Position numbers and translations under genes: made by a program
Assembly (NCBI GenBank): GCA_003194525.1
Contig: NBIV01000186.1
Location: 1 to 64,000, forward strand
Reading direction: 5' to 3'
DNA length: 64,000 nucleotides
Origin: Gracilariopsis chorda
Taxonomy: Eukaryota; Rhodophyta; Florideophyceae; Gracilariales; Gracilariaceae
The notes under the pieces: generated by a model
Told to the model about the DNA's origin: nothing
Databases searched by the model: none
What the model saw: the letters and a program-made list of their open reading frames with translations, nothing else
Part shown: in pieces, positions 42,060 through 55,247 of the stretch
Layout of the letters: every line of letters begins with the position of its first letter
Numbering within the stretch: position 1 is the first letter of the stretch

Positions 42060-42870
42060 CGAATCCTCGCAGAAGATGTTGTCGCGGAAGTATGAATGCC
42101 GACAGAAGTAGAAGTTGAAACGTTCATGGATGCATTCAAAAAAAAGTATCACACATTTGCACGAATTTAAACGCTGTCGCCTACGAATCGAAACTCCCAC
42201 TTCAGCAATCTTCCGATTTTGTTATACAAAACTAGTTTTATAATGGGTGGGCAAATGAAGACTACGTTTCAAATTTGCTCGTATCGGCTCCAGATTGGAT
42301 GATAATTGCCTGTGCTATGAAGGTGCCAGGCATTAGGCAAGATTCGGTTATATCTGAAAGAGGCGGCATATAAAGCAAACTTAGCAGTGAGCATGACAAA
42401 TATGGAGGAAAATGCGTAGCACAATCTGCATTATGGGGTACATCTGATCGATTTCTAAGCCCTTCATCTCCAGATGAGACGAGTGCAGAGAACTCCACTA
42501 AGCATATACGCACGAAACAAGCGAGATCTGCAAGGCAGGCATCAGAATGCGGTGTGAGGTCGTTTCAAGGAATGTTCCCGGGACTAGGTGACAGGTTTAT
42601 GTACAAAGAAAATGGCAAAAGACGCATCCATTTGCTTTCCAGCGTTCACCTTTTTAATCTGCGCCTCTGAATGGTAGAAATCAATCAAATGCTTAATACA
42701 TATATGCCCCATCTTACTGTTGAAGTAAAGAGTTATCTTCAAAGTTGTTGTTCGATGAAAACTTCGCAATCAGCAAAAGCATTGACGTTATAACTCTTCC
42801 TCACTGCGTTTCTCATCGTCGAGGAGATATATCTTGAACAAAGTAATCAGACCATCTTCTTCGGTTTCGA
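42060..42870 (+). pseudogene. DDE_Tnp_4-type transposase 4, badly decayed
   Basis: Relative of transposase 3. Recognisable stretches are ERGGI and SKLSSEHDKYGGKCVAQSAL, RSARQASECGVRSFQGMFPG, LGDRFMYKENGKRRIHL and INQMLNTYMPHLT, in changing frames with many stops. The catalytic DSAF Asp is replaced (QSAL). Inactive and older than copy 3. Confidence 0.65.
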
Positions 42871-42933
42871 ACGTACTCACTCGATGAGGAGAGACAAGGG
42901 GGCGTGACGGGGTAGGAAATTCTTGCTTCTTTT

Positions 42934-43270
42934 CTAGGCATCCTCCGCATCTTCGGTAGCTTGTGCCCCACCTTTCTTTTCTATAGAAGTGACATCGTTC
43001 AAGATAAATCTAGAATCAACTATTTCAAGAACGGCGTTTACATCATCCATTTCTGCACGCTCGTTTATGATTTCCCGTACTTTTTTAGTCTTTTTAACGT
43101 AGTCGGGTATAAGATGATCCCTGGTGGGAGTACGACGATTTACTAACGTTGCATACTCCTTGCTAAGGCTTTCCGCAGTTCTATGCTGTCGGGTAAAATC
43201 TGCCACATGGTAATTTAGCAAGACATTTCATTCTTCTCTACACAGCCACAAATATTTCTCCATTATTCAG
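42934..43270 (-). pseudogene. Myb/SANT-like Harbinger partner 4, fragment
   Basis: Reads FTRQHRTAESLSKEYATLVN, then RRTPTRDHLIPDYVKKTKKV. This is the same domain part as LRGKFAVLYPKRVPTGDPRI in partner 3. It is convergent with transposase 4, so the two form one decayed Harbinger-type pair at 42.0-43.3 kb. Confidence 0.6.
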
Positions 43271-43798
43271 AAGATGATTGGTCTCAGTTTGGGCAAAATT
43301 TGAGCCATGAGTAATAGTTTGTTACTTTTTCCTCAAACTTAGCCGAAACTTTTTACGTTGGGCTCTTTTTGATTGAGATGAACGTGGTTGAGATATGGTT
43401 AGAGCTGGAGAAGATGACAAAAGAGACTCTGTGAAGGCTCGTCGGGGTGGCAGCTCAGATATTGTGATGTAGAATAATTGTGTGTAAGAATAGCTCACTC
43501 TTACTAAACTTTTACTTCTGAACTTACTAGAGGCTGACTCCGACTCTACTTCGAAGCCTCTAAGGATTTAGTTCTTATAGAACTGCTAACAAACGTTCGT
43601 GTACGTTTGAATCAGAGTCAAACATTCACGTCCATATGTTTGAATTCAAATTTGAATGGTCTTAATGCTACAATTCTATTACATTCACCCTCTCTTAGAA
43701 CTTGTCGCTCCCGCCAAGTCCTCAAAATTCTTAATGAGTTCTGAAAAGTTCGATAGTTCACTCTTGTTCATCCAGATGGATTCTTCTTCGGCATATTT

Positions 43799-44455
43799 CT
43801 AAAATGGAACTAAGTACTGGTTTCTGCGGTTATGTCTTCGCGAATCGAGTATAGCAATAACTTCTTGCTCTACATTGCCTTCTGCATCAATGACACCAGA
43901 ATGAAAATTCTGATCACCATGGTTTCCATTAAACTTCCGTAATCGTGAAACATGAAACACATTGGGAGCTTTTTTAATAGATGACGGTAACTCAATCTTG
44001 TAAGTTACTGAACCCAATAATTGCTTCACTGCAAACTGTCCCATATATATCGGTTCCCATTTCTTTGTAAGTCAAGATTTTTACGCTGCACTGGTACTAT
44101 CGACCTTCGATAGAGTCAAATCACCAACTTTGAATTCCACATGTCTTCGGTTTCTGTTTGCGTAAAACGTCTGTTGTGCAATTTCATTCATCAAGTTGTC
44201 CTTTGCAATTCTACAGAACGCTTGACGTCTTTCCAAATAGTCAACTACGGCCGGACATACTGCTTGCGTCTTCGAAATCTTCCCCGAAAGCTCTGTCTCA
44301 GATATGCGACCAGTATCCACCTCAAAAGGAGATATTCCTGTGCTCTTGTGTGGCGTAGAGTTGTAATAAAACTCTAGTTTGCTTAGTATTGTGTCCAATC
44401 CTGAAATATTGTTCTGTACACCGCTTCTGATCATGGATGATAGTGTCCGGATCAT
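43799..44455 (-). pseudogene. element D integrase C-terminus and chromodomain-like end
   Basis: YYNSTPHKSTGISPFEVDTG is the conserved end of the integrase core. KIELPSSIKKAPNVFHVSRL is the strand-rich region before a chromodomain, and VEQEVIAILDSRRHNRRNQY its start. In this family the chromodomain steers integration to marked chromatin. Confidence 0.7.
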
Positions 44456-45462
44456 ATTTTACGACTGATCATCCGTCTGTGGATGTCCCTTGGAGGCCAT
44501 GTTCAGTTCTATATCCATCATCCTGATCATGTTCTTGAAGCAATTTGATATGAACCCTTTGCTCTATCTAGAATGGGAGTCTTTGGCACTCCATGTTTAG
44601 AAAAAAAGCGATCATATAGCAACTGAACTACTTCCATGGCAGTTAAGGCCTTCTTCGTAGGTATGAAGATATTTCTTTTCGAAGGGTTTTCAACCACAAC
44701 AAGCACTGAGTCTTTTTATGAATGGCTCAGTGAAAAACAAGAAACAAACTCCATTGACATTGTGTCCCAACATGACTCCAGTACTTCATGTGGCTCCAAC
44801 ATTCCTCCTTTCAGAGTTCCTGATTCCTTGTAAAATTTGCAATCTTGACACCGTCGGACATACTCCTGAATATCTTTATACATTCTTTTCCAGTTTAGAT
44901 GTTGGCTACAGAGCAAATATGTCTTCTCCCAGCAAAAACTTCCAGTTAAGTGGAATTGGTTCGTAATTATATCTTGGAGGTTACCGTCTTGTGGAACTAC
45001 CACACGTTCTGATGAAACCTTCGAATTCCAATAAATCATACCTTCTCTGGAAGTACATTTAGAGATGTGCATGGCTAATTTCTTGCTCGACGTCGGCTTT
45101 TCGTCCCAAAGTACTGATAATAAGCTCTTCGTCGACACATCTCTTTCGTATCCGTTCCGAATTGCTGCCAAGAAGTCTTTGTCGTTCAGAATAAGTGCTT
45201 TGAACCTTGAGTGCTTGTCGTATAATCTGCTTAATGCATCTACTGCTCTATTATTTGAGCCCTTGATGTGTTCCACTTGGAACTTGTAGCACTTTAATTT
45301 GCCAGGCCACCTCATTTGTCTCCCTGAGAGCTTTGACTTCGTCTGCAAGTATTTGATGGGTTCCTGATCCGTGCGTATAATGAATGGCCGATCTCTTTCA
45401 TATACTGCCCATTACCACAATGCCATCATCACCGCCAATAATTCTTGGTCTCCAGTATTCCA

Positions 45463-46299
45463 TCATGTTTCCACCTTGCAGAGACGATAGGATAGAAACC
45501 CAACTGATTGACCTTTCTGTTCCAAAATAGCTCCTACGGCGTACTTGGATGAGTCAGTGGTCCACAAAAAATGTTCTTCTGAGGAAGGGTGGCGTACGAC
45601 TGGGTCTGTAGTTAATCGTAACTTTAGATTTTCAAGCGCTGATTTCTTTTCGGTTTCCAACTGAAAATTCTCCGATCGGAGAATGTCTGTAACTGGCCGT
45701 GCTACTTGTGCAAAGCATTTGATAAATCTTCCGTAGAAGTTTGCAAGACCACTAAATTTCTGCACATCCTTCACTGATGTCGGAACGGGCCAGTCTTCTA
45801 CTACTTTCACAAGTCTTCTTTGAGTGTGTACTCCTTCCTCATTGATTTTGAAACCCAAATATTGGGCTTCTGTTGTCCCAAAGTTGCTCTCCCTGGGCCT
45901 CACATACAATTTGTGTTTCCTCAATAGTCTAAATAGCTCTTGCAGATGCTGCCTGTGTTCCTCTTCGTTCTTTCTATAGATGATTATGTCATCCAAGAAG
46001 ACAACCGTACATCTACCATGTAGCTCCTGGCGGAGATGTGCCAGTAGTCTTGAGAATGCAGCTGGTGCGTTGGTTAGTCCAAAACATAAGACGCCCCATT
46101 CAAAATATCCATATCTTTTTCGTATGGTGGTTTTGTGACAATCTTCTTTCCTGGGTTTCCTCTGATGATAACCCTGAGTTAAATCGATCTGTGAAAAGAT
46201 CTTTGTCCCCACTACCTGATCAATGTTCTCATTCATAAGCGGTATTGTGCTTCCATCCCGGATCGTTATCTTGTTTAACGCCTTACAGTCACACACCAT
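45463..46299 (-). pseudogene. element D reverse transcriptase
   Basis: MVCDCKALNKITIRDGSTIP, IFSQIDLTQGYHQ, LCFGLTNAPAAFSRL and TVVFLDDIIIY are the ordered RT motifs. The RNase H start LWTTDSSKYAVGAILEQKG follows. Typical of chromodomain-bearing gypsy elements. Confidence 0.8.
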
Positions 46300-47114
46300 T
46301 CTGTGATCTCCGTTCTTGTTCCTAATTCAGAACACTTGAGCTTCTTAAGATGAACAAAAAGCCCTCTACATTCCCTTGGATAGATAATTCTGTGGTTGTT
46401 TCTTTCCTGTAATTCAAAAGATGAGAGCCTAATGACCGGTCGAATCTGAGGATGTGCACTCAGTATGAGGTTAGTTTCAAATTCCGTTCCGCGTGGCGGA
46501 GGCAACTCATCCGGCAATTCTTCTTAAAAATATCCTCGAACTCTGTCACTAGATCTCGAAACTCTGGAGCAAATTCTGATTGAGACGCTGGGGGTTCTTT
46601 GTTCTTTTTCACGTTCACTGCAAAGAGCGCACATTCTCCCTTCTTGACTTCTTTGGAAATCTTCTCTAACGATATCGTTTTAAAACAAACATTTTTGATG
46701 ATGGATAATGTTCTGTTCTTGTAACTATCGTTGCTATAGTTCCATTAATACGCTTGATTTTGAGTTCATTGCTTTGCCGATCAATCTGGTATGTGTTTAC
46801 GTAGCCAAGTTCGTCCTAGGATGATCACTGGTTTCTCAAAATGCTTCTTCATACTCATGATAAGAATCTTCTCGTTACTTATGAACCCATTGATGTTTAA
46901 GACGCAATGTACTTCTCAAAGTACTTTCCTTTTTGATGTTAAATTGAACTCAAGCTCCTCCCCCCGTCGGCTTCATCGCATTTTTTAAAACAACTCTGCC
47001 TCTTCTTGGCTTATCGATGACAAGCTATTTCTCATCGGTGATGGAAGTGCTCTTGCTGCGTCCACAATCAGAGATAGACGCCCTATTTTCCTCTTATGTG
47101 AAGCTTGAAGAGGA

Positions 47115-49146
47115 TTAGTATGAAATCAAGGGTTCTCCTGTGTCTGTAGTCGTCGAAAAACTCACCAGTACGTCCTTGTATACTTCTCTGCTTACGGTAT
47201 AATTTGTGACGGCATATTCGGACTCGAATTCATCTTTGTCCGTGAGCAAGAATAGTATATCGTCCTCGAGTGAAGTTTTATTATTACCATTGGTCTGCAT
47301 GCAGGACAGTGCGTCCGCGGGCAGATGCTTGTACCGGGGTGGTACTCGACTTCGAGGTCGAGCTCCGCGAGACGCAAGCGCCATCTGGCGAGTCTTCTCG
47401 TCGCATTGGCTATGTAAATGAGCCAATGAAAGAAGTTTTAGTCCGTCCGAACGGTGAACCATTGTCCTTTCAGGGAAGGCCACAAAACCAGCATACTTCA
47501 TATGGCCAAGCATTCTTGTTCTGAGGTGCTGTAGTTTCTTTCTGGCGCGTTTAGTGAACAGTTCCAATATCTGATGGGACGGTATTCATTTGCATCTCCT
47601 AGCTGCTGGAGCAGCGTACACCCGACTTGCAGGTTACAGGTATCCGTTTCTAGCAGATAAGACTCACCGGATCTCGGGAAAGAAGGAATTGGGGGCGAGG
47701 TTAGTTCCTCTTTAAGTGCCTAGAATGCCTCCATATCTTCTTTCGACAACGGTTCTAGGTCCACTGGATGTTTTTATCTAACTTTCGGTTTAGTGGATGG
47801 GCGATGAGTGAAACGTTGGGCACTAAGCGCCTTTACACGTTACAGAGGCCCAGGAATGCTCGAAGTTTGGTCTCAGTCCGTGGCGGTTTAGCTTTCGTGA
47901 CCGCGTCGCAAGTCTTCGACGCGACCTGAAGCTTCCCGGGTCGGATGACGTGTCCCAAGTAGTCGACAGCAGATTGGGAAAAGAAGAACTTCTTCAGCTT
48001 CAACGTTATTCCAGCTTCTTGGAGGAGGAGAATTGCGTTTATCAGGTGCTTGTAATGATCCGAAACGGAACTCGAGATATTATGACATCATCAAGATACA
48101 ATATGGCAAACTGCCAACAACACTTATTCAGGAGGACATCTATGGCTCTCCGGAACGTCACAGAGGCGTTCTTAAAACCAAAAAGTATCAGAATAAAGCG
48201 GTAAGGAACCACATGAGAGGTGTAAGTCGTCTTGTCTCTGTCGGGTTCATCGATTCTCACCTGCCAATATTCCCAGTTGGTGTTAAGGGTGGAGAACACC
48301 CTTGCGTCTACTTGTGAATCGATACACTCATCCATCCGTGGTATCGGTTTAGAGTCGCAACCCACGACAGCGTTTAGCTTTTTGTAGTCTACGCAGAAGT
48401 GCCACAATCCGTCCTCTTACAAGGCTATGACTACTTAGCTTGCCCATTTAGCCGATGACGGTTCAATAACTCCTTATTCGAGCATCTCTGCGACTTCCTC
48501 CTTCTCCCATTCACGGAGCTTCTGACTGGATGCGTAGGGAACCTGCTCGAATGGTTGGGTATCGGGTTCCCAGTCAGTACGATGTTTAACGGCCGTGATG
48601 ATACCCAGATGTTCGTCCCAAACATCAGCGTATTCTGAAAGCATCTGAATGATCTTCTTCCGTTGCGGTTCATACTCTTCAGAGATGGTAACTGTCGATG
48701 TCGAGTCTGCATCCAGTGCTTTATCCTTGGATTTGATACCCCCCTTCTCAGTTATGTCGATGTTCTCGTTGACTTGAGTATAGGTCGCATCAGTGACGGC
48801 GAGTATTGATGCGGTTGCTGGGTGAGTGTCACCAACGACGGTGTTCTTAGATAAGCGGGTGTGGCGGTCGCCGATTTTGTAAACCAATACGTAAAAATTA
48901 CGATTCGGAAGGACTTCCATGACACCATTTGCAAGCAACTGGAGGTAGCGACGCGTTGTGCTGAGGTGGTTCTGTAAGAAAACCGTTCCAGATGCATCTG
49001 TTAGAACCAGGACTGCCGTTTCGGACATAGGAGGGAGTAAAACAGAACGAAGGACTCCAAGCTTCGTTGATATCGTACTACGGGGAATTTGAGCGGGGAT
49101 GGTTACTCCGTTACGGAAACCAGTTCAGGTATCGAAAAGAGCCATA
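47115..49146 (-). mobile_element. Ty3/gypsy element B, downstream half, heavily broken
   Basis: A decayed relative of element A. Protease C-terminus and RT start lie at 49028-48474, RT core at 48407-48042 (FCVDYKKLNAVVGCDSKPIP, AILYLDDVII) and an RNase H remnant at 47567-47115. It continues at 56776 on the far side of element C. Well over a dozen breaks across both halves; old. Integrase and the 3' LTR are not seen. Confidence 0.75.
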
Positions 49147-49799
49147 TGTTAAAAGTAGTTATTACGTACATTTCTTTGAGTATAGTTGGCTCAAGAATCA
49201 GTTCTAACGTGCACAAACCAGCTAGTTTTATTCTACTACATCTGCTGAAGAAATCGCTTACCCAATTGCCATACCAAACTGGCCTAAAAGCGAATTGACA
49301 CCTTCGTGACACCCTGTCACTATGATATGACAGCATTTTCATGTCAAAAGAAGTCGTGGTTGACCACGTAGACATATTTGGCTGTAAAGTACACGTTGTA
49401 TACTACTCACAACGTTGACAGACACTTCACACGGTACAGCAGGGATCGAACGGTCACGGACGATTCTCGAAGGAGTCGTGCGAAGTCATCACTGGCACCC
49501 TGGGTGCATGCCAGATCATAAAGACCTTGTCTGATGACAAGTCATCAGCATTGATGGAATTTGCCAAGTCATCAAACGACTAGATCTGGCACTGAACCAG
49601 GTGAACCAGTCGTGTACGAAGCCCAGCACAAACACCAAGCATCATACCGTTTAGCTTGGACAAATTCTCATCGACTAGTGGCATTGATAGAAATAGACTA
49701 GAAACTCTATATATATCCCGATGGATGCTCCGAACTTTTAACTCGGATCATTACCATCACCTTCCAACCAATTGAACCACTGCACCTCTGCTTTTAACA
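49147..49799 (+). repeat. element C 5' LTR
   Basis: 653 bp, TGTTA to TAACA, with TATATATA near 49711. Followed by TTGGTAGCATCGC, a possible primer binding site. Confidence 0.9.
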
Positions 49800-49942
49800 T
49801 TGGTAGCATCGCAAGTAAGCATTGCGCTTACCTGAAACTGGTGACCATCCAGCCTTGGTGGATTTTGCTACACAACATTCCTCAAATTTGAATGAACCAC
49901 AGAGATCCAGATCATACTGACTGTTGAATTCTGACCAATTAC

Positions 49943-50575
49943 GTGTTTCCAGTGAGCCCAATACTCCGATCCAGGGTACTGCCGTCCTCGCGGTCGGTGT
50001 ACACCAACACCGACATATCCTCCGAACAACCGTCAGCACCGCTGCTGCCGCCACCCGTGAACCTCTCCAAGCTTGGAACGCCGGTAGCTGACCGCAGCTT
50101 CTCCTTCGAACCCCGTACGCCTTCACCCGAACCAGTCGACAACCTCGTCTTGCTTGAACCCCGGACGCCTTGTAGTCAACCACCATCTCCGGAGCAAGTA
50201 GACATAGCCCCAGAAGCCTCAGACGAACGTCAACCAACTTCAATTGTGTACAAACCGACAGAAGTCGAAACAGTCGTGGAACGTATTCGTCAAGCATACG
50301 ACTCCGCCAGTCAGAACCGCAGACGTGTCCTGGCGATCATTGACGCCGGAAACATTAACCCCTACCGTGTGGCAGACGATCATATTTGTCGCCAGAGAAA
50401 GCGTACACTTCGTCGTCAACTTGGTACACGTAGGTGTGACGACTGCAATTTACGCTTCAACAGTCGCGTAAAACTTGAGAAACACCTCCACGGAAGCAAA
50501 CACAAAAATAAAGTGTTGGCAAAGACGTCACCACCTGGTTGTTTCATTTGCCGTATACCGTCGCTCAACAACTAG
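49943..50575 (+). CDS. zinc-finger ORF between the 5' LTR and gag of element C
   Basis: An open frame of about 210 codons. The N-terminal part is rich in Pro and Ser with a repeated EPRTPSPEPVD / EPRTPCSQPPSPEQVD motif. The C-terminal part is very basic and has one finger CDDCNLRFNSRVKLEKHLHG then SKH (from about residue 165), spaced CX2CX12HX5H, the U1/matrin style that binds RNA or double-stranded nucleic acid. The translation start is not resolved. Gypsy elements normally have only leader here, so this is an accessory gene. It stays open while gag-pol is broken. Confidence 0.6.
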   Translation: MFPVSPILRSRVLPSSRSVYTNTDISSEQPSAPLLPPPVNLSKLGTPVADRSFSFEPRTPSPEPVDNLVLLEPRTPCSQPPSPEQVDIAPEASDERQPTSIVYKPTEVETVVERIRQAYDSASQNRRRVLAIIDAGNINPYRVADDHICRQRKRTLRRQLGTRRCDDCNLRFNSRVKLEKHLHGSKHKNKVLAKTSPPGCFICRIPSLNN

Positions 50576-51072
50576 AAGCATTACGAAAACCACTGCAGAG
50601 GTAACAAGCATCTTCTGGCAAAAAAACGAACAAGGGATTCAACAGAAACACTTCAACGGGGATTTCTAACCCGGTAAACACAGTTCTGCAAAAACAAAAT
50701 CTGTGTTTCTACCCTTTAGGCTATCGTTCGTGGCTGTGTTCAAGCTCCCACTGCACCAATATTACCAAGGTTTGTCAAGGAAGAAGTAGCCGTACAGGCC
50801 TTACTATCTTCCCAATCTCTTAACTCCTGGTAACCTCAGATCAAGGAACTCTTGTTTAGCAACTCCGACACACTTCCACGTTCTTACAGCGAAGGGATTC
50901 AAACTCGAGACCTCGAACTTCCGATTAATTTCCTGAAACCACTTTATCAAATCCTACTGTTGTATTCTGGCAGAATTCCGAAAAATCCGCAATATAATTA
51001 TGGAGATCCAAATTTGTGACCCGAGATTCCGACTCATTTGGCTAGGTTTTTTGTTTCACTTTATTCCGCGCA

Positions 51073-51948
51073 ATGTCGAGCACTCCGAGCAATACTGCGC
51101 CCTTACTTCAGTCCGGCACGAACCAGATTATCCAAAATATGGGACGAGATCTGGAAGATACACGTGGTAGGATGCGAATACTGGAAAGAGAAGCCGAACA
51201 GAAGATCTCATCGCTCGAGTCCGCTCTCACCCTTTTCTTGAGCTCAAGAGGCGAATGTTCTTCTGCAACAAAGATCAATAAAGGGCCTGTGTTTAATGGA
51301 AAGTAGAAAATTGATAGTTGGATCATGCATGTACCGAACTATCTGGAATGAACCTCAAACGACCATTCACTTCTCATAGCGCTCAAATATATTGGTGGAG
51401 CAGCTCACGAGTGGTACCTCGCCCCAGTAAAAAATGAAACAGACTTCACCACACTCGACGAGCTATTTGAAGGTCTGGAGACCTGCTTCAGAATAGTAAG
51501 GAAGGAAAAACTTGTTCGTTATAAACTGAGCAACTGAAAATAAGAAAAAGACGTCCAGCAGTACAATGAGGGTTTTCTGAAGATCATAATGGATATTCCC
51601 AATATCAGTATAGAAAAACAGGTAGAAAGATACACAAGAGGACTGAAGAGCTTTATTTGGAAAGAGCTTTGTAACAAGGAATACAACTCTGTCACAGACG
51701 CGATGAATGATGCGGAAAGAGTCGAGTCAGCGTACAAAAGAGGGGGTTCCAGTAGATTTTGCAGAGGAGCGGGCGGGCACCGGCATAATAATGGACCCGT
51801 ATCAATGGAAATTGGAAACATGAAGTTATGGGAGCTTACCGCAGAAGGTAGAGAACACTGCCGCAGGAACCGACTTTGTTTCCGTTGCAGAGGACCAGAG
51901 CACAGAGCGAATGACCGGCGCTCCCCAAAAACCTCTCAGAGAAACTGA
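51073..51948 (+). pseudogene. element C gag
   Basis: Starts MSSTPSNTAPLLQSGTNQII with a coiled-coil section (RMRILEREAEQKISSLESAL). It continues through a gag domain in which MDIPNISIEKQVERYTRGLK and YNSVTDAMNDAERVESAYKR are recognisable, and ends in a knuckle-like RNRLCFRCRGPEHRAND. Broken. Confidence 0.75.
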
Positions 51949-52007
51949 CTCAAATTCCGTCAGTTCCACTTGAAACCACCGTAACCACAGAAACAACCAA
52001 GATCTAC

Positions 52008-55000
52008 ATGACTTACGTCAATTTTAAAGAACGCACGGAACACCCGAGTGCGAATACCGAACTATACCACAAGAAATACAGACTTCTAACGTCAAACCTT
52101 GCATCACCATTTAAAAGCCCAGCCCCAGGAATGTTACTTGCGCAAGTACGCGTAAACGCAAAAACCTGTAAAGTTTTGTTCGATAACAGATCTGAAGTCA
52201 GCTCCCTTTCAAAGTCTTTCGTTAAACTTGTGGGAATTCCAGCAGTCAAAACGAACTACCAAGCAGAGATGGCGAATGGATCAACTACCATTCTAGAAGA
52301 GACTGATAAAGATGGTGTTACCTTGGAAGTAGGACACCTCGAAGAAAAGAGACGGTTAGCCATCTGCCAATTGTACAGATATGACGCAATCCTTGGAAAA
52401 AACTGGCTTCACCAGTACAACCCCTATATCAACCACCGAACCGACGTCATATCATTTCCCCACGAAAATAAACATGTTGCCATTAGCGCTACGTGGAAAC
52501 GAAGGAACAACATGATAACAATCAACATTATCCAGAAATGCATAGAGAAGAAGTTACCAGTATTTGCGGGTCTTGTACGCCCCCTAAAAAAACCAGAAAA
52601 GACAGAAGTACAAAACCCCAACCTAGAGTCATTGTTAGGTGAATTTGAAGATGTATTTCCAGACCAACTCCCAAAAGAACTACCTCCGCAGCAAAAAAAA
52701 GACTTTCATGTCGACCTACTGCCAGGTTCTACGCCACTCAAGAAACCAGTACATCTAATGTGAGATAAAGAACTTAGAGCACTACGTAAGCAGATCGATG
52801 AACTACTTCAACAGGGTTTCATCCGACCAAGTTCAAACCCTTGGGGTGCACCCGTACTATTCGTCGCCAAGAAATATGGGGCATTGAGACCATGCGTTGA
52901 CTACCGAGGATTAAAAAAACTAACGATGAAGAATAGTTACCCCATACCACGGATTGATGACATAATCGATCAGCTAAGTGGGACTAAAATATTTTCAGAA
53001 ATAGATCTTCGTTCAGGATATCATCAAATAAGACTTTATGAACAGTCAATCCCGAGAACAGCCTTCCGTACAAGATAATGTCACTTTGAGTTCCTCGTAC
53101 TTCTTTTTGGTCTAACCAACACACCAGCTTCATTTATGGGCCTGATGGATACTGTACTGAGTAAATACATAGATGTATTCGTCTGAGAACATCTAGATGA
53201 TATTCTTATTACTAGTAAAAACAAAGAAGAACATCTGAAGCATCTCAGATGTGTACTCAACAAACTTCGCGAGCACAAGCGTTATGGAAAGCTTTCAAAG
53301 TGTGTATTCATGAAGCAGAAAGCTGAGTATCTTGGACCCATTGTGGGTGGAGAAGAAATATCCGTCGATGCGCAGAAGGTTGATTCAATCCCGAATTGGA
53401 GTACTCCTAAAAACAAGACCGACGTCCAGGCATTCCTAGGATTAATAAACTACTACCGAAGTTTTATCAAGAACTGTTCCGAAATATCGAAACCCTTGAC
53501 CAAACTACGTGGAAATTTTGAATTTCAATGAAAAAAACTCAAAGTTTTGACTCCTTGAAGAAAGCTTTGACGAAAACCCCACTAATAAGGCACATTGACC
53601 CAAAATTCCCCATCATCGTTACTACCGACGCTTCTCAATATGCCATTGGAGCCGTTATGGAACAGGTTGAAAACAATTTTAAACGACCCGTAGCATTTTA
53701 ATCAAGAACTTTAAACGCCGCCGGACAACGTTACGCAGCCCACGAAAGAGAAACCTTGGGGGTAATATACACGTCAAGGACATGGACAGTGTACATTCAT
53801 GGGCAAAAATTTACAGTTTACACCGAGCACTACCCTTTGAAGTATCTACAATCTCAACCGAATCTGTCTCAAAGACAGGTACGCGGGCTGGAAAAAATCG
53901 TTGAGTTGGACTTTTGGTTTCAGCGGATCAAAGTGAAGTCTAACATTGTTGCAGATGCTCTTTTAAGATACCCGAGACACACCCGAAACACGCTGAGATC
54001 GCTGAAGTAATTAACCATTCACTACTTCAGGAAGCAGTTCTCAGAACCTCCAAAGTCAATGGTATATCCCAGATTGGTGAAGTATCCAAAAAGGATACGC
54101 GCGCATTCATCAACGGATATATGAACGACAAGGAATTCAGGGACCTATACAAATCTCCGAAGGGCCCATTCTACAAACAAAAAGAATTTTTGTATAGGGA
54201 AGGACGAATCTGCGTACAAGAAGGAGAAGTAAGACTAAAAATCCTACAAGACAACCACGATCAACCTATGGCAGCTCATCTAGCATTTAAGAAAGCATAT
54301 GAAAAGATTCGGAAACTATAATACTGGAAATTGTTACACCAAACAATTAAGGAGTACGTCCGCTCATGTCTGAAGTGTCAAGAAACGAAATCAGGAACAA
54401 AGAAACCCCAGGGTCAACTACAACCACTAAATCTTCCAAGAAAGAAGTGGGCCCAAATTACAATGGACTTCATCAAACCGCTTCCCAAAACGAAACATGG
54501 GAATAGTGCATTGTACGTCGTAGTAGACCGCCTATCCAAGTTGATCAGAATTATCCCCACAACATCAGATTCCACCGCAGTTTAGACTGCAGAAGTCTAT
54601 TTCAAACACGTGTACAGACATCATGGCCTCTACGAAATAATTTTCTCCGACAGGGACAAGATTTTTGTGAGCAACTTTTGGAAAGAACTATTCTGTCTCG
54701 TCGGAACTAAGATAAGGACATCAACAGCATGTCACCCCCAGACAGAAGGTCAAACCGTGGTAATGAACAAAAACATTGAAGAACTGATTACAGCATACGT
54801 CAACCTTTAGCAATCTGATTGGGATGAACAGCTCATAGAATTTGAGGTGCCATACAACTCGTCAGAGAACTCAACCACAAAATTTACACCCTTCTTCTTA
54901 ACTTATGGGGACCACCCAAGAGTACTACTGCTCGATACTATCATTTCAGAAAATGATGCAGCTCTGAAGTTCATAGAAACCATGAAGCAAACAACCATTG

Positions 55001-55088
55001 AAGCAAGAACACAGATTGAAAAACAGAACCGTTACTCCAAGTCATACACTAATAAGAATCGGTCCCCCTGCACATTCAAAGTGGGATA
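52008..55088 (+). pseudogene. element C pol (protease, RT, RNase H, integrase)
   Basis: Recognisable in order: protease-like CKVLFDNRSEVSSLS and [35 protein letters not shown] and [18 protein letters not shown] end DVQAFLGLINYYRSFI; RNase H TDASQYAIGAVME; integrase CLKCQETKSGTKKPQG, ITMDFIKPLPKTKHG, FSDRDKIFVSNFWKE and the end YNSSENSTTKFTPFFLTYGD. Several open pieces; broken. Confidence 0.85.
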
Positions 55089-55247
55089 GAAAGTCATGTT
55101 GTCCACAAAAAATTTAATGCGGACCACACGGGAAAGAAATCTGAACTACGAATCCGATACTTTGGACCGTTCAGAATCACAGAAAAACTTGGTCCAGCAA
55201 CATTTCGTCTAGACTTTAGTCACACACTGAAGTCAAAAATTTATGAC

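Larger units (their letters stand above)
43459..47100 (-). mobile_element. Ty3/gypsy chromodomain element D, 5' part missing, broken
   Basis: Minus-strand remains in the order protease-like (47.1-46.5 kb), reverse transcriptase (46517-45463), RNase H end and integrase N-terminus (45348-44716), integrase C-terminus (44455-44081) and chromodomain-like end (44044-43799). A purine tract then meets a possible LTR start (TGTAATAGAATTG, minus strand, from about 43681). Gag and the 5' LTR are absent. About ten breaks; moderately old. It meets gypsy B at about 47.1 kb, and which inserted into which is unclear. Confidence 0.75.

Noticed and set aside
49142-49146. CCATA and CCACC as a target duplication of element C
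   Set aside because: Only three of five bases match. Given the age it may have decayed, but it cannot be claimed.
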